Shown here: positions 8,234 through 15,626 of the stretch, one piece after another
Numbering within the stretch: the stretch's first letter is position 1
How the letters are laid out: each line of letters begins with the position of its first letter
Assembly: GCA_039029915.1 (NCBI GenBank)
Contig: JBCCFD010000089.1
Span: 1 to 20,916 of the forward strand
Direction of reading: 5' to 3'
DNA length: 20,916 nucleotides
DNA from: QQUD01 sp039029915
Lineage (GTDB): Bacteria; Chloroflexota; Anaerolineae; Promineifilales; Promineifilaceae
Made by a program: the position numbers and the translations under genes
The notes under the pieces: model-generated
Told to the model about the DNA's origin: nothing
Databases searched by the model: none
What the model saw: only the letters and a program-made list of their open reading frames with translations

Positions 8234-11200
8234 ATGTCTAAATCACCTGCGGCGCTTTTTGGCTTTACGACAAAGAAGCGTCAACAGCACCAATCAGAAT
8301 ATGCCTTTTCAGTTGATACAAAACCCAAACCACGTCCTTCATTTTTAAAAAAACGCATTTTTACTTTCATCGTTTATATTGTCTTTTTACTATTATTCGT
8401 TTGGCTATTTTCACCGACCGTTTTTGCCGCAACTGTTGTGGTGGTCAACGATTCCAGTGATGCCAGCGATATCAGTCAAGGGGACGGAATTTGTGATAGC
8501 GATTCTGCAGCAAATGGGGCTCAGTGCACCTTACGCGCCGCTATCGAAGAGCTAAATGCCAAAGGCAACGACCCGCAACCACACGAAATTCACTTCAACA
8601 TTTCGGGCAGTGGGCCTCACGTAATTCAAGTTGATAGCGAACTGCCCTCAATTCAGGTGCCAATTATTGTAGATGGCTCAACCCAACCGGGGGTAAGCTG
8701 CCCAACGGCAAATCAGCCAGCGAATCTCCTTATAGAGCTTGATGGAGGCAACCTCGACCCAGCCATTATTACCGATGGCATCAAAATTCAGGGGGAGGAC
8801 AGTGTCGTTCGTGGCTTGTCCATTGGGCACTTTAGCAATGGGATTGAAATTTGGGCCAATGGTGTTCAGGTTGAATGTAATCACATTGGCCTTCGGGCAG
8901 ATGGCGTAACATCTATGCCAAACAGAACACGAGGGGTCAGTTCATTGGCAAAACACAGCGTTGTTATTGGAGGCGACAATAACCATGCACAGCGAAATGT
9001 AATCTCTGCCAATGGATCAACCGGCGTAAGAATTACGGCTTTTCGCTATTCGGGCGAGCCCGTTTATGATGAAGTTAATCAGATTGCCAACAATTATATT
9101 GGCACAACTTCAGATGGCATGACCCCCTTGGGAAACGGAACAGGCATTGAGCTGTTTGGCTTCACAGAGGGAGCCGTCTTAATCGGGGGTGAGACTGAAC
9201 TGGCTCGCAATGTGATTAGCGGCAACAATGAGTGGGGCATCGACCTCTTTGCTGGATACAGTCAAATTTTAGGCAACTGGATTGGGGTAGGTGCTGATGG
9301 CACAACGGCCGTTTCCAACCGATGGGACGGTATCTACGTGAGCTCTGGTTCTAAATACAATCAGATTGGGGGTGTTCTAAGCGGAGAAGCCAATATCATT
9401 GCCCACAATTGGGAGAGCGGCATTGTTGTTCATGGCGAAGATAATGGCTTTACATATTCCAACTCAATGCGCGGCAACGTGCTTATGGGAAATGGATATG
9501 AAGCGATTGATATTGGTCTAGACGGCGCAGATGAAAACGATCCGCTTGATACTGATATTGGAACGAATACCCGCTTAAATTATCCCGTCATCGACTCAGT
9601 CACTGTAGCAGGCCAAATCAACGGAACCTATAGCGGGGCACCCAACCAAACTTTTTTGCTTGATTTTTATGCCAGCTCTGACTGTCATCAGTCAGGACAT
9701 GGGGATGCAGAACGGTATTTAGGGGCAACGGCCGTTGACACTGATGCCAACGGGGAAGGGACGTTTACCTTCTCAGCAGGTCCCCTTGCCCTAGGTGAAG
9801 CGATCTCATCGACCGCAACGGATGGCGAAAACAACACCTCTGAGCTGTCGGCTTGTACCTTTGCTGGTGGGGCACCTCTTCTGCCAACACTCAATAGTTT
9901 AACAAACTGTTTTGATGGAAATGCATCTCCACCGCCACCGATTAGTAGCGGTGATGAGCGGGCTTATTTACCATTGATTGCTAATGATTCGGGACAGGCT
10001 TTGGTGAATACGGCCGTTGCCAACAACACACTGAATGATGGTGGGGTCGTTACAGGCGTTGATGGTGTTTCAGTTGGCGCTGTAACGGGATCTTTGTCAC
10101 GCCCAATTGATATCACAATAAATAGTACCTCTGCGCCCTCATCCACCATTCTTGCAGACCCAACCATTCATGGAAGCTACTATGAAATAGCCTCATCTGA
10201 AAATGTAACAATATGCGGGCAAGAACTTGGATTGATTTTAGGATTGCCTGTGCCCAGTGGCACATCTTCAACCAACTTAGCCGTTGCTGTACTCGCAGAG
10301 GGAAGTACAAACTGGCAATTATTATCTGGTTTGTATAATGATTCAGCTGATTTGATGTTGGTTCAGCTTTCTGTGTTAGGTAAGGCGGGATTAACGGCCG
10401 TACTCATCGAACACAACAGCTTTTCATCCCAACCCACAACGCAAATAAACGACGCGCAATCTGCCATCAATACAGCAACCTTCCACTCCGTTTGCATTAC
10501 AAATTCAAATGGCTGCAGTATCACTACCCAAATTAATGATTTTCTTGAGCTTGTTTACATTGAAATGACCGACATGGGGTACCCAGATCCTTATCTTCCT
10601 TGTGAATTTGGCTATTTAGAAATTTCCCCTCCAGACGTTGAGTGCACAACAAACAGCTATGTCGTTAATGTTGTTGGGTCAGATATTCAAGCTAGCTGTA
10701 AATTTGATGACGCACCAGAAGGAGTTTATTGGAAAGATAGAGAATCCTTCCAACAATTTCAGCTCCAAATTTGCCCAACCAGCACATCACAGCTCTTCAA
10801 CATCGATAAACGGGCCATACGGTATCATTATTTTCAAGCCACTCAATTTGGCGACCCTGACCATCAGCAAACGTGGCTCGATATTTTAGAAGAGGCTGTT
10901 GCCTACGATGACAATGATTGGGTGATGACGAGCACGGCCGCAGCGGCCATGATTTCAGTTCCCGGCGTCATGGAAAGCACAAATGATTATGCCCGTCGCC
11001 GTGTTGACATACCGCTAAATAGCAACGCCAGCCCTGCAAAATATGAAGCCCAAGATTTTTGGGTCTATGTTGGCAAATCCTTGGATGATGGAACACGTCT
11101 TCTTGAACCACTCTTTGAGAAAGGGGGGACCTTAGAGGCTGGTATTGAGTGGGCGGGCAGCAAAGAAAATTTTCAAGACCTTTATTGGAACTGGGTTCAG

Positions 11201-11656
11201 AATCAAGTCATGCTTGAAGATGGCTTCTTGCTCAATGATGATGACACAGGGAGTCAATGCACCTTCCAAGAAAGTAGCGTCACCAATCTTGAATCGCTCT
11301 TTTACACTTTAGGCTCCACAACATTTGATTCAATTTATACGTTGCCCCCGTTGACCAGCCAAGTCTATCATTTCACTATCCAATCAGGTTTATATCCGGC
11401 CTATCTCAGTGCAAGTGATTCAAATCCTCGCCACATTCTCCAATACAAGATTTACGTCGATGGGGAAAACGGTTGCGAGCTAGTTGATGATGGCCCTCGT
11501 TGGTTTACTGATGTGGAATGGCTAGACATTCTAGCGGCTGATCAATCTGTTTATATTGTTGTGAGCAATCCAGACCATGAGTTAAGCCGCAACTATCGAT
11601 TTGGTGTAGAAGCTGGCAACTTGCCATCATCAAATTCCTCTCCCCCCTCTGAATAA
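8234..11656 (+). CDS. Secreted CSLREA-type parallel beta-helix protein with a degenerate peptidase-like C-terminal region
   Basis: An 1140-residue exported protein. The cytoplasmic start is unusually long (about 40 residues, ending in a basic PSFLKKR) before a hydrophobic segment (43-65) ending FAA. Residues 66-110 match the CSLREA-type N-terminal domain (NDSSD..., GDGICD, CTLRAAIEELNA). Residues about 115-450 form repeated beta-helix rungs with N-V-I-S-G-N/IGG/ADG patterns. Ig-like segments follow, then a proline/serine linker and the AYLPLIAND motif near 577, frequent in Chloroflexota secreted proteins. Residues 600-735 look like another beta domain. Residues about 855-1000 resemble a gluzincin peptidase fold lacking its catalytic residues. 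The last 140 residues look like a beta domain. The function is probably cell-surface or extracellular binding. GGAG seven bases from the ATG supports the start. Confidence 0.8.
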   Translation: MSKSPAALFGFTTKKRQQHQSEYAFSVDTKPKPRPSFLKKRIFTFIVYIVFLLLFVWLFSPTVFAATVVVVNDSSDASDISQGDGICDSDSAANGAQCTLRAAIEELNAKGNDPQPHEIHFNISGSGPHVIQVDSELPSIQVPIIVDGSTQPGVSCPTANQPANLLIELDGGNLDPAIITDGIKIQGEDSVVRGLSIGHFSNGIEIWANGVQVECNHIGLRADGVTSMPNRTRGVSSLAKHSVVIGGDNNHAQRNVISANGSTGVRITAFRYSGEPVYDEVNQIANNYIGTTSDGMTPLGNGTGIELFGFTEGAVLIGGETELARNVISGNNEWGIDLFAGYSQILGNWIGVGADGTTAVSNRWDGIYVSSGSKYNQIGGVLSGEANIIAHNWESGIVVHGEDNGFTYSNSMRGNVLMGNGYEAIDIGLDGADENDPLDTDIGTNTRLNYPVIDSVTVAGQINGTYSGAPNQTFLLDFYASSDCHQSGHGDAERYLGATAVDTDANGEGTFTFSAGPLALGEAISSTATDGENNTSELSACTFAGGAPLLPTLNSLTNCFDGNASPPPPISSGDERAYLPLIANDSGQALVNTAVANNTLNDGGVVTGVDGVSVGAVTGSLSRPIDITINSTSAPSSTILADPTIHGSYYEIASSENVTICGQELGLILGLPVPSGTSSTNLAVAVLAEGSTNWQLLSGLYNDSADLMLVQLSVLGKAGLTAVLIEHNSFSSQPTTQINDAQSAINTATFHSVCITNSNGCSITTQINDFLELVYIEMTDMGYPDPYLPCEFGYLEISPPDVECTTNSYVVNVVGSDIQASCKFDDAPEGVYWKDRESFQQFQLQICPTSTSQLFNIDKRAIRYHYFQATQFGDPDHQQTWLDILEEAVAYDDNDWVMTSTAAAAMISVPGVMESTNDYARRRVDIPLNSNASPAKYEAQDFWVYVGKSLDDGTRLLEPLFEKGGTLEAGIEWAGSKENFQDLYWNWVQNQVMLEDGFLLNDDDTGSQCTFQESSVTNLESLFYTLGSTTFDSIYTLPPLTSQVYHFTIQSGLYPAYLSASDSNPRHILQYKIYVDGENGCELVDDGPRWFTDVEWLDILAADQSVYIVVSNPDHELSRNYRFGVEAGNLPSSNSSPPSE

Positions 11657-11723
11657 AATGCTCTCATTCAAATGATGGTTGCGTCTTACCTCATTTGAGC
11701 GATTGACTTTCATTTTGGATCAA

Positions 11724-11751
11724 AAAAGAGCCACCGCGCGGTGGCTCTTTT
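11724..11751. terminator. Bidirectional intrinsic terminator
   Basis: A perfect 28-base palindrome (AAAAGAGCCACCGC and its complement) ends in TTTT on both strands. It sits between the convergent secreted-protein gene (plus) and small membrane-protein gene (minus), so it can end transcription from both sides. Confidence 0.9.
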
Positions 11752-11774
11752 GGAATTTCAATATTGTGCTGTTG

Positions 11775-12173
11775 TTAGCTAACTGAAGCCAGTTTACCTT
11801 GATTAGCAAAGTAGTCGTGACTGTCTTCGTGCAGAAGCAAAACCCAGAGGGTGTAAATACCAACAGCCGTTCCAAACGGGAAACTCAAGATATTCAAGCA
11901 GCCTAGCACAATTGCCAAAACTCGGGCCCAGTTCTTGCCGTTTAACAAACCCCAACCAGCCAAAATGCCTGGAATGGCGAGGGCCAGCATAAAGAAGCCA
12001 ACAAAAAGGGCAATGACAAACATCACGCCAAATGCTTCAGCCTCACCAGAAATCGCGCCAGCACCTAAGAGAATGATGCCCACAAAGCCCATCACTAAAA
12101 TAGTCAAGACGCTTAATACGATGTTCAACCAACCTAAAATTTTGACATGTCCTGCGAGTTCATTTGTATTCAT
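11775..12173 (-). CDS. Small four-helix membrane protein, function unknown
   Basis: A 132-residue, strongly hydrophobic protein. Segments at about 9-40, 48-75, 80-98 and 98-114 would cross the membrane four times or nearly so, and the pattern GWGLLNGKNWARVLAIVLGCLNI...FGTAVGIYTLWVLL is typical of small DUF4064-like bacterial membrane proteins. The last 18 residues are polar. I do not recognise a precise family member and assign no function. It has its own upstream gap of 104 bases after the acetyltransferase stop on the same strand, so it may be separately transcribed. The Shine-Dalgarno is weak (AGGTTGA, about eight bases from the ATG). The shared hairpin terminator lies just beyond its stop. 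Confidence 0.75.
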   Translation of the reverse strand: MNTNELAGHVKILGWLNIVLSVLTILVMGFVGIILLGAGAISGEAEAFGVMFVIALFVGFFMLALAIPGILAGWGLLNGKNWARVLAIVLGCLNILSFPFGTAVGIYTLWVLLLHEDSHDYFANQGKLASVS

Positions 12174-12277
12174 TGTATTTCAACCTATTTCCCAAGAAAA
12201 CCACGTTCTTGAGCCTACATTCTATTTTTTTCGTTCTTAGATATCTTTACGGGAAATGAGTTAAAAAGTTTCCAAAA

Positions 12278-13018
12278 TTAAACGGAATTCGTAGGAATCA
12301 GGAGGTGGAGCGATACGTCTGGCTGATAGCCAAATTTTTCATAGAACCTCATTTGTCGGGTCATTAAAGAAGGAATGAGTACCATATCATCAGCGCCCAT
12401 CTGCTTTGCTTCTTGGTGCAAATGATGAAGCAGTTGTCTGCCTAGCCCCTGCCCACGATAGGTTGACTGCACAAACATATCAGAGACGTAGGCGACTTTT
12501 GAATCTTGAAGGACCATTTGGGCTTTACCAACGGCCGCTTCCTCCTTCTCAATCACATATTCATGCAAAAATGAATCACTAATACCATGTGCAACGCTTG
12601 AATTGTCAGGGTCTAGTTGATTGATGATGGGAACATCTTGTAGGGTCAACGGCCGTATATTTTCAGCAACATTATTGACCCCCTCCAACTCTAATCGTTT
12701 ATGAAAAAGAACATTCGACCATGCCAATTGGTACCCATTCTGTTGAATCAGCGACTCAAAATCATCTAAAAGATCGCCATAAAGCGTGAAAACATGCTCT
12801 CGGGGCTTTTCCTCAAAAAATCTTTGAATCGCTACAACTGCATTTGCAAATTGGGCAATTGGAGCAAAAAATTCTGTTTGATACGAAAACGCTCTTGGCC
12901 AAGGATGAGCTAGAGAAGATTGATGCGTTAAAGCAAATAGTGGCCCTCTCTTTACCGCCACCGCATGACTCTCCACAAAAAATTTATGGGCAATTGCGTT
13001 TAGAAAATAGTCGATCAT
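12278..13018 (-). CDS. GNAT-family N-acetyltransferase
   Basis: A 246-residue protein. The C-terminal half (about 120-246) is a GNAT domain: VSDMFVQSTYRGQGLGRQLL at 178-197 is motif A with the acetyl-CoA pyrophosphate loop (R188-G-Q-G-L-G-R), and FYEKFGYQP at 225-233 is the terminal GNAT signature. The N-terminal half (1-115) is unusual for a minimal GNAT and may form a second, degenerate GNAT-like lobe. It transfers an acetyl group from acetyl-CoA to an amine; the acceptor is unknown. Its ATG overlaps the cofD stop as ATGA (13015-13018), indicating translational coupling. That link suggests a role near F420 metabolism or simply shared expression. Confidence 0.85.
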   Translation of the reverse strand: MIDYFLNAIAHKFFVESHAVAVKRGPLFALTHQSSLAHPWPRAFSYQTEFFAPIAQFANAVVAIQRFFEEKPREHVFTLYGDLLDDFESLIQQNGYQLAWSNVLFHKRLELEGVNNVAENIRPLTLQDVPIINQLDPDNSSVAHGISDSFLHEYVIEKEEAAVGKAQMVLQDSKVAYVSDMFVQSTYRGQGLGRQLLHHLHQEAKQMGADDMVLIPSLMTRQMRFYEKFGYQPDVSLHLLIPTNSV

Positions 13019-13965
13019 TGAGTTAAGTGAACAGCGAAATTAAGCACATCTAAAGCAACGCGTTTTCTTGACGCCTCATCGACCATCATCGTATCAACAC
13101 AAAGCGCTTCAACCGGGAACTCTCCTTTAATTACTTGATCCTGTACGTCATAAACGAAGCCATCCAGCAGTTCGCCATAATAGTCAGCGACCGTAATCGG
13201 TGAAATATCCATCCCTTTCTCACGCATGAGTTTAGCGGCAGGACCCTTCACAGCATCACCACCCACAATCGGACTAACGGCCACAACGGCTCTTGGCAAA
13301 TCCATCACGTTTTCACGAATTGGGTAGCAGTTAAATATCGGATCGATGCTAACAAATGGATTGGACGGGGCGATAATGACCAAATCTGCTTTTTGCAGTG
13401 CCAGCGCCACATCGCGAGTGGATTTACTGTTTTCAGGAAGCTGAATATTTTTAACGACTGGCTGCCACCGTTCTTTAACAAACCATTCTTGGAAGGGCAA
13501 CACGGCCGTTTCCGTCTCTATCATTGTCGGCGCAGGCTGGTCACTCATTGGCAAAACGGTCGGTTGGATGCCCAGCTTTTGACAAAGATGCTGGGTAACG
13601 GCCGTTAGGCTCAACCCAGCATTCAACATGTGCATTCGCGTGAGGTGAACCCCTAAATCAAGGTCCCCTAAATTAAACCAATCTGGCCCGCCAAACGCCT
13701 TCACCGACTCCATGACGCGCCACGATTCATCTAAACGCCCCCAACCCAGCTCAGGATTATTCACCCCTGCCAGGTTGTACATCAACGTATCGAGATCAGG
13801 GCATATCGTCAGCCCCATATGCTGGAAATCGTCTCCCGTATTCCCCACAATCGTCAGCTTCTCGGGCGGCATCACAGCCGCAATCCCTGACGCCAGCTTC
13901 GCACCGCCAACGCCCCCTGCCAAAACAACCACGCGATTGTTTTGAAAATCTTGTTTATTACTCAT
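13015..13965 (-). CDS. cofD: 2-phospho-L-lactate transferase (CofD/FbiA), coenzyme F420 biosynthesis
   Basis: A 316-residue cytosolic enzyme matching CofD in length and motifs: GGVGGAKLA at 17-25 (nucleotide loop), NTGDD at 42-46, PDLDTLMY at 56-63, WFNLGDLDLGVHLTR at 96-110, and IIAPSNPFVSIDPI in the second half. CofD joins a phospho-lactate or phosphoenolpyruvate moiety, delivered as a guanylylated intermediate, to the deazaflavin FO, giving F420-0 or dehydro-F420-0. This implies the organism makes F420. No cofC, cofE/fbiB or cofG/H is present here. An AGGAG five bases before the ATG fixes the start. It lies 77 bases after thiD on the same strand and overlaps the acetyltransferase by four bases. 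Confidence 0.93.
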   Translation of the reverse strand: MSNKQDFQNNRVVVLAGGVGGAKLASGIAAVMPPEKLTIVGNTGDDFQHMGLTICPDLDTLMYNLAGVNNPELGWGRLDESWRVMESVKAFGGPDWFNLGDLDLGVHLTRMHMLNAGLSLTAVTQHLCQKLGIQPTVLPMSDQPAPTMIETETAVLPFQEWFVKERWQPVVKNIQLPENSKSTRDVALALQKADLVIIAPSNPFVSIDPIFNCYPIRENVMDLPRAVVAVSPIVGGDAVKGPAAKLMREKGMDISPITVADYYGELLDGFVYDVQDQVIKGEFPVEALCVDTMMVDEASRKRVALDVLNFAVHLTQ

Positions 13966-14042
13966 GAATTCTCCTGTTTAAATAGCTCGTTAGCCTGTCA
14001 GCAGTTCAGCTTATCAGCTTGAGACGCTGGAAGGCAACCTTA
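13966..14042. other. thiD-cofD intergenic spacer
   Basis: The gap holds imperfect repeats of TCAGC (around 13998-14020) and the cofD Shine-Dalgarno. I see no terminator or clear promoter, so thiD, cofD and the acetyltransferase are probably one transcript. Confidence 0.35.
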
Positions 14043-14837
14043 CTACTCGTCGCTGTGAAAATGGGAAAGCGGGCCATGTCCAGCTCCCAACTGCCAATCT
14101 TTGGCATCTTTGATGCCCCGTCTGGTAAATTTGTGGGCCTTGGCTGCGGCCGTTTCTAGACCATCACCTCTTCCCAAAAAGACCGTGATCGCTGCGGATA
14201 GCGTATCTCCAGAGCCGTGTGTGTTTTCAGTTTGGAGGCGAGGCTGACGGAAGATCGTCATCTTTTCACCATCAAACAGTAAATCAAGCAGTTCATCATT
14301 CTCGGGGAACCCTTTGATTAAAACGGCCGTTTTGCCAATTTCGTGCAATGCTTTAGCAACAGATTCACAATCTGCCAAGCTTTCGATCTTAGAGGCACCT
14401 ACCATCAGCGCAGCCTCGGTCAAATTAGGTGTTACCAGTGTGGCTAGCGGACAAAGTTCCGCTAAGTAACCTTGGCGTACTTCATCAGGAAACATGGCCA
14501 CCTGTTTATGATTGACTAGCACAGGATCAATGACAATATTGGGTGGATTATATTTTTTGAGAGTTTCAGATACGGCCGTAATCAGCTCAACCTTTCCTAA
14601 AAAGCCGGTTTTTACCCCGTCCGTCCCGTAATCGGACAGTACAGCGTCCAGTTGAGCTGTTAAAAAGTCTGGCGTCATCCACGTTACACCATTTACTGAG
14701 ACGCTATTTTGAGCCGTAACGGCCGTTATGCCGCTCATCCCATACGCCCCTAACGCCGTAAACGTTTTGAGATCGGCCTGCAAACCAGCCGCTCCCCCGC
14801 TATCTGATCCTGCAATTGTGAGCACTTTTAGAGGCAT
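14043..14837 (-). CDS. thiD: Hydroxymethylpyrimidine/phosphomethylpyrimidine kinase (ThiD family)
   Basis: A 264-residue ribokinase-fold kinase. Residues 6-26 (start LTIAGSDSGG, with GLQADLKTF following) and ITAVTAQNS at 37-45 are the ThiD substrate-site signatures. VIDPVLV at 102-108 and VTPNLTEA at 135-142 are typical. The C-terminal anion-hole motif reads HGSGDTLSAA (207-216). ThiD phosphorylates hydroxymethylpyrimidine twice on the thiamine route. E. coli ThiD has Cys at the position of Asp211; Asp is the usual ribokinase-family base. The stretch after DPVLV (NHKQVAMFPDEV) also departs from the common pattern, so a vitamin B6-like or other pyrimidine substrate cannot be excluded. No Shine-Dalgarno is evident, and no TPP riboswitch was seen in the 126-base leader. 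It is the first gene of a likely operon with cofD. Confidence 0.88.
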   Translation of the reverse strand: MPLKVLTIAGSDSGGAAGLQADLKTFTALGAYGMSGITAVTAQNSVSVNGVTWMTPDFLTAQLDAVLSDYGTDGVKTGFLGKVELITAVSETLKKYNPPNIVIDPVLVNHKQVAMFPDEVRQGYLAELCPLATLVTPNLTEAALMVGASKIESLADCESVAKALHEIGKTAVLIKGFPENDELLDLLFDGEKMTIFRQPRLQTENTHGSGDTLSAAITVFLGRGDGLETAAAKAHKFTRRGIKDAKDWQLGAGHGPLSHFHSDE

Positions 14838-14963
14838 ATTGTTGAAATAAGAGAAAATAGAAGAGATGTTTAGATAATGCTTAACAACATTGCTTTGGGC
14901 TAAGGACTATTATTGAGCTTCTTCTTTTTTCTTTATGTAACTCCTTTTTTTGATCCTGACAAA

Positions 14964-14992
14964 ATTATACCCTTTGCTAGTATGGCTCTCCA
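14964..14992 (-). promoter_or_regulatory. Predicted sigma70-type promoter for thiD-cofD operon
   Basis: On the minus strand TGGAGA (14992-14987), a 17-base spacer and a perfect TATAAT (14969-14964) are present. The leader to the thiD ATG is about 120 bases and AT-rich. Confidence 0.6.
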
Positions 14993-15014
14993 GAAGTCCG
15001 CAAAAGACTTAAGT

Positions 15015-15118
15015 GTTCCGAAGTTTCTAAATTGAAAACCTTGTTAGATAAAAGCTTCGGAACCTCGAGGAAACGAAGTTTATTGCCGTCGTTTTATTCT
15101 AAGCAGGAACTTCGTTTC
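15015..15118. repeat. Paired CGAAG/CTTCG inverted repeats
   Basis: Two successive stem structures (9 and 11 base pairs, both perfect) share the core CGAAG/CTTCG and are joined by a CCTCGAGG palindrome. Related 15-base palindromes occur at 20771-20785 and 20818-20832, suggesting a dispersed intergenic family of REP or MITE type. Confidence 0.5.
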
Positions 15119-15367
15119 ACTTAATGATTCGCAACACTCAACAGCTCTCCTTGTTGTTGACATAATAACACGCAAGGCACTTTTGGAAAACTGTACGAAT
15201 CAAGTTGACGGACAAACTTAAAAAATCGCTCTTTTTCTAGAAATTAGTACCACTTTTTCAATCCTGACCTTTATTTCTTTTACTATCTACCAAGCATTTT
15301 TGCTTAAGAAAGCTTGGTATGTGAGTCGCAAAAACTTTTGACGCATTGACGACTATTGCAACCTACA

Positions 15368-15526
15368 TCACTCTAATTGTTTTGCAAATCCATCTGTAGT
15401 ATCGATGAAGCCAAAGTACAAGCTTATCACCAACCTCGTACGCTTATTTCCCTCTACACGCGATGGCAACGGATAGTTTTTATTACGACCAATTCCAAAC
15501 AACAGCTTGCGGTTTGCTTTACTCAC
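15368..15526 (-). CDS. Doubtful small ORF, 52 residues from GTG
   Basis: The frame is open for 66 codons between a TAG at 15571 and TGA at 15370. There is no ATG. GTG 15526 is the likeliest start, giving a basic 52-residue peptide (VSKANRKLLFGIGRNK...) ending in FIDTTDGFAKQLE. Its composition looks protein-like, but no Shine-Dalgarno is evident and I do not recognise it. It may be a gene remnant or chance. Confidence 0.15.
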   Translation of the reverse strand: MSKANRKLLFGIGRNKNYPLPSRVEGNKRTRLVISLYFGFIDTTDGFAKQLE

Positions 15527-15626
15527 TAGCAAAAAGCCCTTTATGTGTTTTATAGTGGTGGCATGGAACTATTTTGTTCGTTTAACGTTCTATACACATA
15601 GGTAAACGGAATCAGGGAGAAAGAAA

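Larger units (their letters stand above)
14993..15626. other. Long gene-poor gap with inverted repeats
   Basis: This AT-rich stretch between divergent thiD and the protease gene holds no ORF of usual length. Perfect inverted repeats are GTTCCGAAG/CTTCGGAAC (15015-15023, 15055-15063), GAAACGAAGTT/AACTTCGTTTC (15070-15080, 15108-15118) and TACCAAGC/GCTTGGTA (15288-15295, 15312-15319). A doubtful 66-codon open frame lies on the minus strand at 15368-15568. No tRNA or riboswitch was recognised. The protease gene has a clear AGGGAGA Shine-Dalgarno but no confident promoter. Confidence 0.5.

Noticed and set aside
14838..14963. TPP riboswitch ahead of thiD
   Set aside because: No CUGAGA or ACCUGAU-like conserved boxes could be found in the leader.
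14993..15626. tRNA, small RNA or insertion sequence in the long gap
   Set aside because: No cloverleaf, TTC-arm sequence, transposase frame or terminal repeat with target duplication was seen.
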